The notes below the pieces were generated by a model. The model ran no database searches and was not told the DNA's origin. It was given only the letters and a program-made list of their open reading frames with translations. This document shows positions 1 through 10,863 of a stretch of 64,000 nt of DNA, in pieces (within the stretch, counting starts at the first letter, position 1; every line of letters begins with the position of its first letter). This DNA comes from Takakia lepidozioides. Its lineage: Eukaryota; Streptophyta; Takakiopsida; Takakiales; Takakiaceae. The position numbers and the translations under genes were made by a program. Where the stretch lies: NCBI GenBank assembly GCA_030704615.1, contig CM060734.1, positions 23,126,001-23,190,000 of the forward strand, written 5' to 3'.

Positions 1-316
1 CGGTCTTGAATACCATCTACGGTATCTGGCCTGTTTGTGGGCCGATCGCCTACAAAAGGTTGGACTGTTCTCTGTCGTTTATGGACTTGGGATGCAATCG
101 AAGGTGGTCTCGAAAGAGGTACCGGAGGGGGGACTGCCCGAGATGGACCGACATTAGATGGTCCGGCATGTCAGGAACCACGGGTCTGCTACGCAACACG
201 TCGGTTAAGGTGGAATTGTAGTGGCAGGTTGTCATCATCCGAGGCTTCAACTTCCGCTCGGTCCAATGCATCTGAATGATGCATGCGTGTGGAAAACAGA
301 TCAACCCTGTTGCTCC

Positions 317-1343
317 TTAATGCCCGCTGTGTTGATGGGGAGCTGATCGGTTTTGGCATTGTGGTAGAGCTGGTCGTATCGGTGAGGCATGATCCCGTCC
401 CGTCGACTGTACAATGGGTTTGACACCATCATTTGTATGAACAGGGTTGCGTACGTCGATCAGTCCTGAGAGTACATCACCCCTAAGCTTCATTGTGGCA
501 CTACCGGTGGCTTCAGCGTGTAGTGGGGGGGCGAGGATCGACCCCAACTTCATTTTGAGGACCATGTTCTGGGGATGACACAATTGCAGCTTCACCTTCA
601 TCTGCGATACGCACTTCTTCAAGAAGGTCATCAAAGGTCGGCTGGATATAAGCATCATCCTCTGTGAATGTAAACGGGTCATACGCATTTTCGGGAGCAT
701 CATCGGATCCATCTTCACTATCAGAGGCAGATGATTCCCTCTGAGATGATTCTCTCTAAGGCTCAGTATCGTCACTCATCGAATCAGCCTCAGAAGCAGA
801 GTCTTCGGAATGCAAATTCCTCTCATATCATGCTGCAGCATCATCCGCTGCCCTCTCACGTAGCAGTCGGCAATTGGTATACACATATACCAATTTATCA
901 GCCCTCGCGGGATTCAACCTGTAGCGAATCTTATTGTGAACAAATGAGTAACTATTCCAATTGCGTTCGCAAGATAAGGCAGAGCACACTTGAACAAGAA
1001 TACGCTTCGCAATGGGAGCCAATGTTCTTGCTCCAGCTCCAATCAGATCCCACCATTCATGTGACAGCATATTGAGCTCTTTTGGATCCGGCATGTCCTC
1101 AAAAGGGTCGCGGCGATCTGAGAAGCATTGGTACTCGGATATAGCTCTCTCTGCATGGTTCGGCGGAGCCAGTCGCATGAGCACTCGCACGAGGCCGGCC
1201 TTGGCATCAGCGTCGTCTCGGAGCATGGTATTGTCGAGCAATAATGGATTGAGAAAAGCCCCCGCATAATGCAAGTCCGTTCGAACCATCGAACAACGGT
1301 CGTAAAATGCATTCTCAGCACTGTCCGCAAGTTCAGGTTCCAA
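317..1343 (-). pseudogene. hAT transposase C-terminal dimerisation region and acidic tail
   Basis: Positions 1343-828 encode the hAT dimerisation domain: HEWWDLIGAGARTLAPIAKR, then VQVCSALSCERNWNSYSFVHNK and NPARADKLVYVYTNCRLL. This is the usual C-terminal signature of plant hAT transposases. Beyond it, to about 317, lies a Ser/Asp/Glu-rich tail with frame breaks, also usual for the family. The frame joining it to the DUF659 core is broken near 1380. I could not identify terminal inverted repeats or an 8-bp target duplication, so the element limits are open. Confidence 0.85.
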
Positions 1344-1380
1344 GGAGAAGAGAGGATGCCTCTAGGATTGGACGTGCTTC

Positions 1381-2417
1381 TCAAGATTTTGTATTAATAA
1401 CCATGCCTTGCCAATTACTGGTTGCTTTCCATCAAACTCCCGCAAGATGATTAACACCGACTCAACCATATAAACAAAGTTTTCACATTTCTTCCATAAA
1501 TCATCGCTGCGAATGTTATTTCAAACTTTTCGACTTTTGACTAATGACTTGGCTTTTCTAGAGTCCCGCAATGTCCGTGTGTACGCATCCCATTGAGGAT
1601 CGATGATGGTGTGCTCCAGACTGCTCTTCACCGTCACCAACCCATCCACCATCAAGAAGTTAGTGGCAAAACGAGTTTCACTTGGATTGCGGAGGCTGTA
1701 TTTGGGTTTGTGCCTCCTATATATTGTCAAAGGGATGTGGTGTGTGCGGATGAACGACACAATAGTCTTCGCTCGCTTGACAAGTTGTTTCACCCACTGT
1801 TCTTTTCCCCAATCTTCAAAAATGAGGTCAAAGATATGAGCAGCACAACCTTGATAGTACATATGGGGATAACGTGCCAACAACATGTCTGCAGTGTTTC
1901 TCATGTTAGCGATATTGTCTGTGCATATTTGCACGATTCTATCACTTCCGACCTGTTCGATGAAGTCCGTCAATAGTTGGCATTGATAACGTCTATCTTT
2001 CTTCTCGCTGCTAGTGTCGACCGATCCCAAGAATTGTTCCCCAGCTGGACATACGAGCATGACATTGAACAACGGTCTGTTTGTGACAGAACTCCAACCA
2101 TCGGCACATATAGTGCTTCCATATTTTCTGATGCACTCGCCCGTCCTATCGTTGACCTTTTGGGTAAGCTCGGTCATGACGTCTTCTAGCAATCATGTGC
2201 GGAGATTGTGATAAGTCGGAAGCACGTACGTGGATCTGGACTCCGAGGTTGCTCTAACAGCAGAGACAAATGCCGGAAGATTTGCCACATTAAATGGTAT
2301 GTTGGCCTCGAAGAAAAACTGCGCCCATTTTTTATCCAACTGTCTTTTCGCAGACAAGTTAAGACCTTCTTGCATGTCAAGAAACTGAGGAACTAACTTC
2401 AACTTGCAGAACGTCAA
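1381..2417 (-). pseudogene. hAT-family transposase core (DUF659-like)
   Basis: The open stretch from 2192 to 1521 encodes 223 residues with the DUF659 pattern of plant hAT transposases: TICADGWSSVTNRPLFNVM, then FLGSVDTSSEKKD, VQICTDNIANMRNTADML and YYQGCAAHIFDLIFEDWGK. The conserved Asp residues of the RNase H-like fold (CADGW, CTDNI) are present. An upstream piece (2417-2193) supplies the N-terminal helical part in a shifted frame. Downstream (1500-1381) the frame stays open through WKKCENFVYMVESV and ends at a TAG. The enzyme would cut and paste the element, but frame breaks on both sides make this copy dead. Confidence 0.85.
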
Positions 2418-2434
2418 CCGTCATGATGAATATC

Positions 2435-2830
2435 TTAAAAGATAAGCTCGACTTGTTTATCATAATCCTCTACTCCGTTGAAGTGTAGAGGTACAAGAGG
2501 TGTTGAAGCAAGTGTTGCTCTGGCACAACCCACTTGTCCAAAGACACCCGAAGCCTCACAAGAGTTGCCTTGGGTACTAATCGGGGCATCCTGACGGGAA
2601 GATGGAGTGTTCTGCTCAGAGGTCATGTCCAGATCCAAAGACATTGGAATATTGCCTCCACACTGGGCAAAGTGACTTTTTACCCGCATAGATGCTTTGG
2701 GGCATAAACCCACCCCAGCGCTTTTCATACCTTTATAGGTGAGCGAGCAACCAATCCTTACGATAAGAAAGCTTTAATCCACATAGGTCGCACTCAACGC
2801 TACCAGTGGCACTGACAGTGTTCGAGATTG
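2435..2830 (-). pseudogene. hAT transposase, broken N-terminal BED zinc-finger part
   Basis: The minus strand at about 2800-2750 encodes a CxxC pair (VECDLCGLKL) followed by a basic stretch and a histidine, the layout of a BED-type finger that binds transposon ends. A stop codon interrupts it just after LLAHL, and the remaining frame resumes at 2728 with KSHFAQCGGN. It lies directly upstream of the DUF659 core on the same strand, as in plant hAT elements. The finger assignment rests on spacing and context; the rest of this stretch is low-complexity linker. The copy is not translatable as one protein. Confidence 0.55.
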
Positions 2831-3554
2831 TCGTATACCAAGGACTCCATTCCTCCATCATCTTCACCCAATATCCACTCCCCTGGGACCTAGCGATGCA
2901 AACAACAAAAAACAGTCATCTATAAATGAACGTGTTATGAATGTAAAGTGCAATGCGATAGCCCAACACTTCTACATCTGTCAGCAACCCAAGTGGGTCA
3001 ATGTGGGTTGTAGTGTTGAGCTTATACATAATCTGCTGAAGTGAAAGCCACAACGGCAAAATGTGCGCACCCTCCTCTTGGGCTACACTCTCGTTCAATC
3101 GAAGAAAACATCCAAAGCAACCTCAAGTGTTTGCGCCAAAAGAAGTGAGGAGCTTGGTGACCCTCCTCCCTTATATATGCTCCAAGAGGGATGAAAGTGA
3201 AATGAAAGTGAAATGAATAAATGACAAATCAATAGCACCCACCCGAAAAAGGTTGTACAACCATATTTGTTGTAATTTTGGAATTTTTCTATTTCGAAAA
3301 AAAAAGCGATCGCCCGTGCGACCGCCAATTTTGCTTTAAAAAAAATAAAAATTGAAGCGACCGCCAATATGGCGGTCGCCATTTCTTTTTTAATTTTGAA
3401 AACCAAAGCGAATTGGCGATCGTGTTCATTTTGTTAATTTTTCAAAATGTATTTGCCACCGCCACTGTGTCGGCGACGTGGCTGCTTAAGTGGCAGTATT
3501 TTACCTGGTACTATTTTTACCAGAATATTCCCCGAACCTGACGTGACGGAGGTC

Positions 3555-3587
3555 CCGTCAGCGTCAGACGTGACCTGACGCTGACGG
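3555..3587. repeat. Perfect 13-bp inverted repeat hairpin
   Basis: CCGTCAGCGTCAG at 3555-3567 is followed after 7 bases by its exact reverse complement at 3575-3587. The flanks contain further GACG/CGTC copies (ACGTGACGGA, GGACGTGACGC). It sits between the hAT remnant and the POLQ exons and may be a subterminal repeat of a DNA transposon. No gene is seen from 2830 to 3860. Confidence 0.75.
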
Positions 3588-3861
3588 ACGGACGTGACGC
3601 TGATAACCGGGCCTAGTTGTATCTCACCTGATTAATCTATAAAGGTAAAAACTTATGAGTGGGGATTTGGTCTGCTGTCTGGGGTAAGCATCATGAGAAG
3701 GTAGGGTAGCATGCATGTCTTGGTTGTCTTTATGGTTGTTTGATGTCTAGGATCTGGTTGGCATAGTTGCAATTCCTAGAAAACAGATCAATGGAGGTAT
3801 TTTGTTTCTATATGTACCATGATGCGCGGTAGAATGGAGAATAATGGGACCCGTATTGCAG

Positions 3862-4045
3862 GCAGAACATTTGGACTCACTTTTGGAGCCCCTTGGCAAG
3901 AAGTCTGTGGCATTTTTGGAGCCCAGGGTGGTGTTAGCTTACCTAAAGATACATTAGTGAGAAGGCTAATTCGATTATCAATAAGCTCCTAGAGGAGGGG
4001 CACCTGTTTGAACTAGCGATTGTTGTGATAGATCAGCTTCATATG
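3862..4045 (+). pseudogene. POLQ/TEBICHI helicase exon with mutated DEAH-type box
   Basis: After a TTGCAG acceptor the sequence encodes AEHLDSLLEPLGKK, then in a shifted frame [15 protein letters not shown], then [16 protein letters not shown] and VVIDQLHM, ending at a GTGGGT donor. This order is that of the superfamily 2 helicase domain of plant DNA polymerase theta (TEBICHI), which acts in microhomology-mediated end joining. Two small indels break the frame, and a short segment between KDT and EKAN is missing. The Walker B/DELH motif reads DQLH (CAG at 4034-4036), replacing the catalytic Glu with Gln. No exon with Walker A is visible upstream. Confidence 0.8.
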
Positions 4046-4242
4046 GTGGGTGATGGTTTAATCAACTGTGCGATCTGTTCACTTTTGCTTCTAGCTGTTG
4101 CTTCCTTCATTCTCAATGACAATGTTTTCTGATTGGTTCTTGAATCACGCAAAGTGAGCCGTCTTCAAAACTTCTGCTACAATTATTATATTCTATCGTT
4201 GCCTTGGCAGTGTACTGCTGTTATAAGGATGGAAATATGCAG

Positions 4243-4444
4243 GTTGGGGACAAGGACCGAGGATACTTATTGGAGCTGTTGCTGACAAAGCCAAGGTATG
4301 CAACTGGTGATGGAGAGCCTGTTTCTACAGTCAGCAACTGTGGCGGAGTCACAACTAGTAATGCAGGGTGTAACAGCGGCTTGCAGATAGTCGGCATGAG
4401 TTCCACCATTCCCAACGTAGCCTGCCATTGCTGCTTGGCTTCAG
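4243..4444 (+). pseudogene. POLQ/TEBICHI helicase exon with motif III
   Basis: Following ATGCAG the exon encodes VGDKDRGYLLELLLTKPRYA, continuing the DELHM-VGDQxRGYLLEL run of POLQ helicases exactly across the intron. A Ser/Asn-rich insert of a kind also found in plant TEBICHI follows, then SGLQIVGMSSTIPNV, the motif III region in which the usual GMSATMPN is altered. A frame slip close to the 3' end separates this from the AIAAWLQ end before the GTACGT donor. Splice phases match the family, so it is a genomic rather than a retrocopied fragment. Confidence 0.85.
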
Positions 4445-4683
4445 GTACGTTCCTTGCTATGCATTTGAGGTTAGCATTCCTAGATACATGTTGTAAAAGA
4501 AATTCTCTCTATTGAGGAACAGTTGTTTGTGATGAGGGTACTAGTTTATTCAACAGACACTCTGGGATCAGAAAGAGAGTACTTGATCTTCTATGTAGGG
4601 GTAGTCCATGTTCCCATGTTTTCTCCATTTTACCCAAACTGGATGTATCAAATCTAATGATGGTTGATAATGTTTAACTGCAG

Positions 4684-4845
4684 GCTGGACATTATGAGAC
4701 AACATTTCATCCAGTACCTCTGGAGGAGTTCTTAAAAGTTGGGAATACTATCTACAATGAGAAGATGGAAGTTGCCACAATGATTAGGAAAGGTGCGAAC
4801 CTTGGTGGAAAGGATCCTGATCACGTTGTGGAATTATGCAGTGAG
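4684..4845 (+). pseudogene. POLQ/TEBICHI helicase exon
   Basis: This exon runs from a CTGCAG acceptor to a GAG|GTAACT donor. It encodes [20 protein letters not shown], then [28 protein letters not shown]. These are diagnostic POLQ phrases (PVPLEEYIKVG, GGKDPDHIVELC) linking the two RecA-like lobes. The frame is open throughout and in phase with both neighbours, so this part has suffered little decay. Confidence 0.9.
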
Positions 4846-5038
4846 GTAACTATTGATTGGCTGGTGTGGTTGTGTGCCATAATATCATGCTCTATGTGTG
4901 CATTCGTAAGATCCTCGTGCTTGAGTAAGCAAAACCTGTCATTGGCAGTGTCACTGTTTGATGCCTCAAAAGCTAGCAAATGTTCCTGTGATAGTCTAGA
5001 TGCCTGCCAGTTGCTGATACAGTACCATAGATAAGCAG

Positions 5039-5278
5039 GTAGTGACAGAAGGGCTCTCAGTATTGCTGTTTTGCTCCAGCCACAAAGGGTGTGAGACCTC
5101 AGCTCGCCACATCGCGAAATTCTTGCCACCTTTTTGGCCTTTGACAAAAGAAAATGCAAGTGGTTGTAAGGATGGGGATGCGGCTGTGGAGGAGTTACGG
5201 AAGTCACCAGCTGGCTTAGACCCCATCTTGGCAGAAACCCTTCCAACTGGTGTTGCATACCACCATGCAGGCCTTACG
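5039..5278 (+). pseudogene. POLQ/TEBICHI helicase exon, second RecA lobe
   Basis: The exon encodes VVTEGLSVLLFCSSHKGCET, SARHIAKFL, a variable insert, then AVEELRKSPAGLDPILAETL and PTGVAYHHAGLT before a GTAGAT donor. The AYHHAGL phrase is the lobe-2 motif of POLQ-type helicases. The next expected exon (VEERE... with motifs V and VI) and the whole DNA polymerase domain are not found in the following 3 kb, so this copy is a 3'-truncated helicase fragment. A single active gene with very large introns is unlikely given the broken first exon. Confidence 0.9.
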
Positions 5279-6180
5279 GTAGATTCTCTCTTTGCTCTTT
5301 TGTAACCTCTCACCGCTGCATCACTCAAGTTCGTTGTGATGATGCCTGCACTATAGTATATGGTTTTGCTCTAGGTGCTCCACGAATGGCAATCCACCCT
5401 TCCAGTTGTTTTCTCCATGGTTTGAGATGACGACACCATTGGGTTGGTTTCTATCTGCAACATTTTAACTTGATGGATCTCTACAGGTTAGGTTTGCATT
5501 TCCCTTATAGCAATCCTCTGGTCAGTTTGAATAGGGAGAACACAAGGCTTGGGAATTGGAAGGACGAGAGAGGGGTACATCTCTTTGACTCTGTTCCTGC
5601 AGAAAGTCCTATTTGAGCATGATGCCTCCTCGTAGGTCTTCTGTTATCTATAGTCTGCCAGGTTGAAAGGTCTGCTGAGCCTACATACATGGGCTCACCA
5701 AAACATCAGATTGACTAGTCATTGAAGGAGTTACAATTAGTAAGCAATTTATGAATGAGGAGCAAGGATTCCTTAGTGAGAATGGTGTAGCATGCGGTGG
5801 GACAGGCAGGGTTATATCAATGGATTTAAATGAAGGGCGGCTGCGTATGCCCACAGAGGCCACCCAACAGCAGGGCGTGGATGACATTGTCGCTTCATGC
5901 CACAACTATGACCTTCATGATTTTGCGGTGCCCATGAATCCTTTAGTTAAATTTTGCTGATATTTAGCCATTCCTTTTCTTTTCCAACCATCTGTGGGAA
6001 GTTACAGACTGCCATGGTTTTGTTAGGTTTAGTCCACATACGCCATTCTTCAAGACTTGAAGCCTAGAGAGCTTGCATGAATGTTCAAATTTAGGAATTT
6101 GGGATCTCTTGTTGACATTTGCAGTGTATTGCTACAAAATGGTTGTAAACAAAACGTTTACACAGTTTAATTATCGACTA
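5279..6180. other. Non-coding stretch downstream of the POLQ exons
   Basis: No helicase or polymerase motif is visible on either strand. A 69-codon open frame at 5751-5957 has no recognisable motif. The sequence resembles intron or intergenic DNA. Confidence 0.4.
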
Positions 6181-6984
6181 CATGGTCGCATTTGTCACTA
6201 TTGTCTTCCATTGTAGTGATTTGCAAAGTTGTGATAAGTGTTATGGAGTTAAATATATAGCTATAGTGAGAAACTCATAGATTGTGGACAGTTGTATGTT
6301 TCACCCATGCATGTGTGGTCAAATGGCTTCATTGTTTAGCTCCCACTAATCATAATGTGTAGTGAAATCTTTTCTTAATCATAGTGATGTGTTCTTTTCC
6401 TACACGTGCAACCTCCCAATTTCACTATGTAGTACTACACAAAACTAGAACTCTAGACTCCCAATTCATTATACGGTACTACACTAAACTTCAACTCGTA
6501 TTCATATATTCTTTCTCACCAAATAAGATTGTGACACATGGCTTCTTAGTGAACTACCTCACTATATGCTCACCTCTATAGTAGTGGAATGTATTATGCA
6601 TTCCTAGTGATATGATTCCATATTTCACTACATAGTGATTCATGAGCTTTCAGTGCTGACTGAATAGTGAATGTATAAACTACTCATAGTGTTGATATTC
6701 ACCATCATAATGTGTGATTATTTGCCATGTGGCTATTGTAGTGAAGTTGTTCACTATATGGGTAGTGAAATATTTTACTATCCATAATCCATCTATCTAG
6801 AATTGGTGGGCTCCACCACAGTGAAAATATTTTCACTGGCACATTTGACTGTCCTTCCTACTTCACTGCATGCCTGAAACAACTCGCCCTTTGTCACTAT
6901 CTGGTTTTTTTTTGGTAAAAATGGTACTTTCGATTATTTTGGCAGTGAAATAGACAGTCAAAAATCCCGCATCATGTTGTAGTG
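6180..6984. mobile_element. Terminal and subterminal region of a CACTA (En/Spm-like) transposon
   Basis: The right edge ends in TTGTAGTG (6977-6984). Read on the minus strand the edge begins CACTACAACATGATGCGGG and continues ATTTTTGACTG, the form of a CACTA terminal inverted repeat. Leftward for 800 bp the sequence is packed with TAGTGA/TCACTA motifs in both orientations, the usual transposase-binding subterminal repeats. No CACTA transposase is seen, so it is a non-autonomous or truncated copy. The opposite terminus was not found with confidence. Confidence 0.65.
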
Positions 6985-7726
6985 AATGGACACAGTCTAC
7001 AGTGCTTCACCACAAGCTATGAAACTATTTTTGGCACACTAAAGCTACTACTGACGCACAGATTCGGCAAACACTCAAGTTCAGATACGCCCAATACACG
7101 GTTCACCAGCATAAACATATCTTCTGGCCGCGCCTCTTCCCATCCCCATACTGCCCATTATGCTCACACACCCATCATGAGCGTGACATCTGGCCACACC
7201 TACTTAGCCAATGTACCCACCCGATTATCCATGGTCTTCATATCACTCGACACAACCATGCACTTTGGCACATCCATAAACTTCTTCTTAGTCAGGCTGA
7301 AGCCAGGTGGTACTCACTCATTAACGCCGACACCTATCAAGGTCGACCCCCAGATCACACGGTACCACCATGGTAGCTCCCTTGTACATGTACCCGCTCA
7401 CCATGCACCTGTCCCGCTAGGCTCTGCCCCGATATTCTACTTGTCCTAGGACTACCCACTAACACATCACTACCCACTGCACCCTCCCCAAAATTCACCA
7501 TACACTTCATTGAATTCACTTACTGCCACGATCGCTACCCCATGGACTCGATTTTGGAAAAACGGAAAAAATACGCCCGCTCATCCTTGCAATCCGCCGG
7601 CTGGAATACTGGCCCGCTTACCATCATCACATGTTTTAAAGCAATCCATCTCACGGCGTTACGTTCCCTCACAACCATCATTACTAACAAACGGCAACTG
7701 GAATCTAGCTCTACGACAGTACCCTA

Positions 7727-7888
7727 GGTACCCCAGGGTCCCCCTGGGTACCCAGAGGTATATTGGTACCTCTTTTCCTCAGTTACCCGGTGTCCCCCTG
7801 GACACCTGTCTTTCTTATAGGGCCCACCCCCGAAAGAGGGCAGTAGCCGCAAGGCGAAGTGGCTCTCAGGTACACCGGCTTCGGCCGG
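7727..7888. repeat. Cluster of four short hairpins
   Basis: Four consecutive stem-loops occur: GGTACCCC...GGGTACC (7727-7752, imperfect), AGAGGTA/TACCTCT (7754-7773), GGTGTCC/GGACACC (7789-7806, perfect with loop CCCT) and CCGGCTTCGGCCGG (about 7875-7888). The stretch is unusually GC-rich against its AT-rich surroundings. It could be a structured RNA end or a transposon terminus. No protein function is suggested. Confidence 0.6.
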
Positions 7889-7929
7889 AGTCTTCTCTCT
7901 GTGTGGGATGCAGTGTAGTGTGATGGAGG

Positions 7930-9820
7930 GTGCCCTGCCACTTGAGATTTAAATTTTGATTGTAAATAGGGCATTCAACACATGGATGAATTTCTAATCA
8001 TTTCGTTGCCCTTAACCCTAAAGCGATGAAGTTTGCATATCGGGATGACGGTAAGAGGAGTCACGACGACCTGCATGAAGACTTGGGCAGATGAGTGCAC
8101 TGGCGCCCGCTGTTTACTTCTTCTTCTCGATTTGGGTTGTGTATCTCCAGCATGTGGTGCAAGGATAAGAGGGGAGTTAAGAGAGGATGGGAAGCAGCCT
8201 TGTGAACCGTGCTGCTCAAGTGGTGACGGCAGGCAATTAAGGGAGACCTGAATGCTCGACTCGCAGATACTTGTTCTGAAGAAGTGACGGCAAGAACTTA
8301 TGATGGAGATAAGGAGTGGCAAGGTGGATGGTCCTGCTGCAGCAGTGGGAGGATTCGAGATTGTTGAAGGGATAAGCTCCATGCCGCTGATGTGATGAGG
8401 ATGAATGCAGGTTGCAGAGGATGGCCCAAGTAGTACTTAACGGGTGTTCTCAATGTTGGTAAGGCTGGTGATTTTCTAGGACACAAAACAATGAACAGAG
8501 ATGACGGAGTTATAGACTAGAACTTGTACATTGGAAAATGGGAGAAAGGGGGATATGAATACAAAGCACTACAACAGGGTATTCAATCCGATTGCTATGC
8601 AGAGAGGAATTTGTGAGGATGTGGCATCATAATCTGTTCTCGAAATGAGTGAGAGAAAGATCAGAGCTTGTGAAGAGGAGCTGCTCTGATCTGAGATGTT
8701 TAGTTGATTTGTTCTTAGGCTAGGTTTCTGAAGAGATGAATCATGATGAAGGGTGTTGGAAAGGCTGCAGCAGTTGATAAGGGGGTTTGAAGTACATAGG
8801 GTCATCTGGAAATTGAGAATCATAGTGAGGTAGAATCTATATTTTGTTTAGTTGAGAACCAGCAAGTTACTTCCAGAAGTGTGAAAGCATAGGATGTTGT
8901 TCTGTTCATTCTACAAATTCCAAGAGCCTTAGGCAACGGAGAAGGATAGCAGCAGTTAGGCATATATGATCTACAGTCTGATAGGGTGAATGTTTATTAC
9001 TGTTTCATGCCAAGCTTCCAGTGATGACCAACCAAAATCTGTGAAGTGTGAGATGTTGCATAGCATTTAGAGTTACCTAGGTGCAAATGTTGTCATCAGA
9101 AGTGCCAACAACAGAAGAAAGAGAAAATGAGAGAAAAAAGGACGGTCCTGCCTCTTTTTATAAGTTTGAGGAGAAAAACCCAGAGTTGAGTTTATTAAGT
9201 TCACTGCACGGAGTATCAAGCACATGAGCCATAAGGTGAGATTGTGTGAAGGACATAGACCCCACATTCTGGGTTTTCAGATAAGCTGCATGACCAAGGA
9301 AATCCAAGAGAGATTTGAGCCAACCCTTTTACCGAAGGATTCTGAACCTTGATTAGAAAGGGGATGGATGTATGAGTAGTAATCTTACATTCTGAGCTGG
9401 ACTCACATGATATTCAGAGGGAAAACTAGAGAGTCAGTTAGCAAGCCCACATGCATGGGGTGCCAGTAAAATGAACCAAGAAGGGAATTTTGCACACTAA
9501 TTGTGAGCAGAATCCCTTAAGCATGAGCAGATTGTAAGCGTGAGCAGATTAGGGAAGCGGCCCACAATCGAGGTAATACAGGGCCTATTGCCGTGGATGC
9601 AAACACTTCTGAATGGAAATTCACGTAGGCGGCCAGGGACCAAAGATGTCGTGCTCCATGCATGCAATGTGGGATGAATATGTGATGAAAACCTGCCGAA
9701 TGAAAGAAGCATGGATGAATGAAAGAAGTGAAGGGATGAATGATGGATGAAAATCCGCACTGATTAATGGAGCATGGATGGACTGAAATAAGAGTGATTG
9801 TACGGCAAACACGGCAAACA
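7930..9820. other. Long stretch without recognisable genes
   Basis: Both strands were read. Only short frames without family motifs were seen, including a 135-codon minus frame at 7975-8382 of low-complexity composition. GATGAATG-type short repeats appear around 9690-9770. It may contain an unrecognised LTR. Confidence 0.35.
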
Positions 9821-9824
9821 CAAC

Positions 9825-10020
9825 AAATTCTAAACCCAGGGAAACACAGGAAACCCTAACCACAAACACTGATCCCGCAACCCAAACTCCAAACCCCCAA
9901 GGCAAACCATAAGCCTAAAACCCAAGCCCGCACTGATAAACCCAAACCCCAAACCCCAAAGAATAAACGGAAACCACAAACCCAGAACGGTAACCCTAAT
10001 TCGTGAAGTGTACCTTACAG
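9825..10020. repeat. Degenerate telomere-like CCCTAAA-type repeat
   Basis: About 200 bp of the plus strand are built from variants of AAACCC, AACCCC, AACCCTAA and AAACCCCAA, with intact CCCTAA units at 9855 and near 9995. The pattern resembles old interstitial plant telomere sequence, heavily diverged. It may alternatively be an A/C-rich simple repeat. Confidence 0.5.
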
Positions 10021-10210
10021 AATAAACCCCAACCAGCGACAATGTAGAAGAGGTGGAGAAGCGAAGCGAAAGGAGGCTCAAATTTAGAAGAATAGGTGGA
10101 AAAAAATTTAAGTGTCATAAAGAAGCTCAACGAAAATTGTATGCGTTGTTGAGTTTAAATAAGTGTATTTTAATTTGGGAGAAGCTTAATTCCAGCCCAG
10201 CAGACCAGCC

Positions 10211-10640
10211 AGATTAAGTTGGCGTCAACGCCACCTTAATCTGGCACACTCGGGAAAAAAAAATGAAAAAAATCGGATTATATATATATATATATTGGTT
10301 GCTGCTTTTCTTTTTCAATATCCTTCTGCTCAACGCCATCTTAATCCAGACCCAGACAGGTAGACATATAGACATGGTCCTTGAGTGGTTTTTACTTTTC
10401 TGTTTGTCAATTTCTTTGTGCTTAGAGGGGTGGAGATTAAGCTGGCGTCAACGCCATCTTAATCCAGACCTAGACAGACAGGTAGAAAGACAGACAGACA
10501 GACAGACAGACAGATATACAAACAGACGGTAGGACTTCAGTGGTTGATTCTTTTTTGTTTTTCAATTTCCTTGAGCTTAGAGGGGTGGAGATTAAGCTGG
10601 CGTCAACGCCATCTTAATCCAGACCCAGATAGGTAGCCAT
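10211..10640. repeat. Tandem repeat built around a palindrome
   Basis: The block GATTAAGCTGGCGT-CAACGCCATCTTAATC, a near-perfect palindrome, occurs at about 10211, 10434 and 10587, with a half copy near 10330. Copies are followed by CAGACCCAGAcAGGTAGACA and preceded by a T-rich tract and AGAGGGGTGGA, giving units of about 110-155 bp. A (GACA)n microsatellite at about 10485-10515 lies in one unit. Confidence 0.8.
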
Positions 10641-10728
10641 TCAGACATACCATTGCAATGACTCTCTGTGATGTGGTCGAGCAATCACTCAGTGGAGATG
10701 GAACACGGGATGCAACATAGGAAGGTCA

Positions 10729-10863
10729 CAGAAAGGTGTGCGACCAATCATGGTCACTTTCATTAGCGGAGTCAATGTATGTGCCAACCTTGGATACCTG
10801 GAGAAGGGCAAGCAAGTCCATGCTCATATCATCAAAGCAGGAATTGCATCATACATCAGATAG
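10729..10863 (+). pseudogene. PPR protein fragment
   Basis: The frame encodes QKGVRPIMVTFISGVNVCAN, then LGYLEKGKQVHAHIIKAGIA before a TAG. This is the phrase of plant PLS-type pentatricopeptide repeat proteins (GVxPxxVTF...CAxLxxLExGKQVHAHIIKxG), which bind organellar RNA. Only about 45 codons remain, with no flanking repeats, so it is a relic, probably carried here by transposition. Confidence 0.8.

Noticed and set aside
5751-5960. Possible further POLQ exon
   Set aside because: The translated phrases do not match POLQ motifs V-VI or later regions, and the phase is unsupported.
7975-8382. 135-codon minus frame rich in Ser/Pro
   Set aside because: Composition looks non-coding, with no homologous copy elsewhere in the window.
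8567-8579. CACTACAACAGGG as the opposite terminus of the CACTA element
   Set aside because: It matches only the first ten bases of the terminus at 6984, and the following sequence and distance do not fit.
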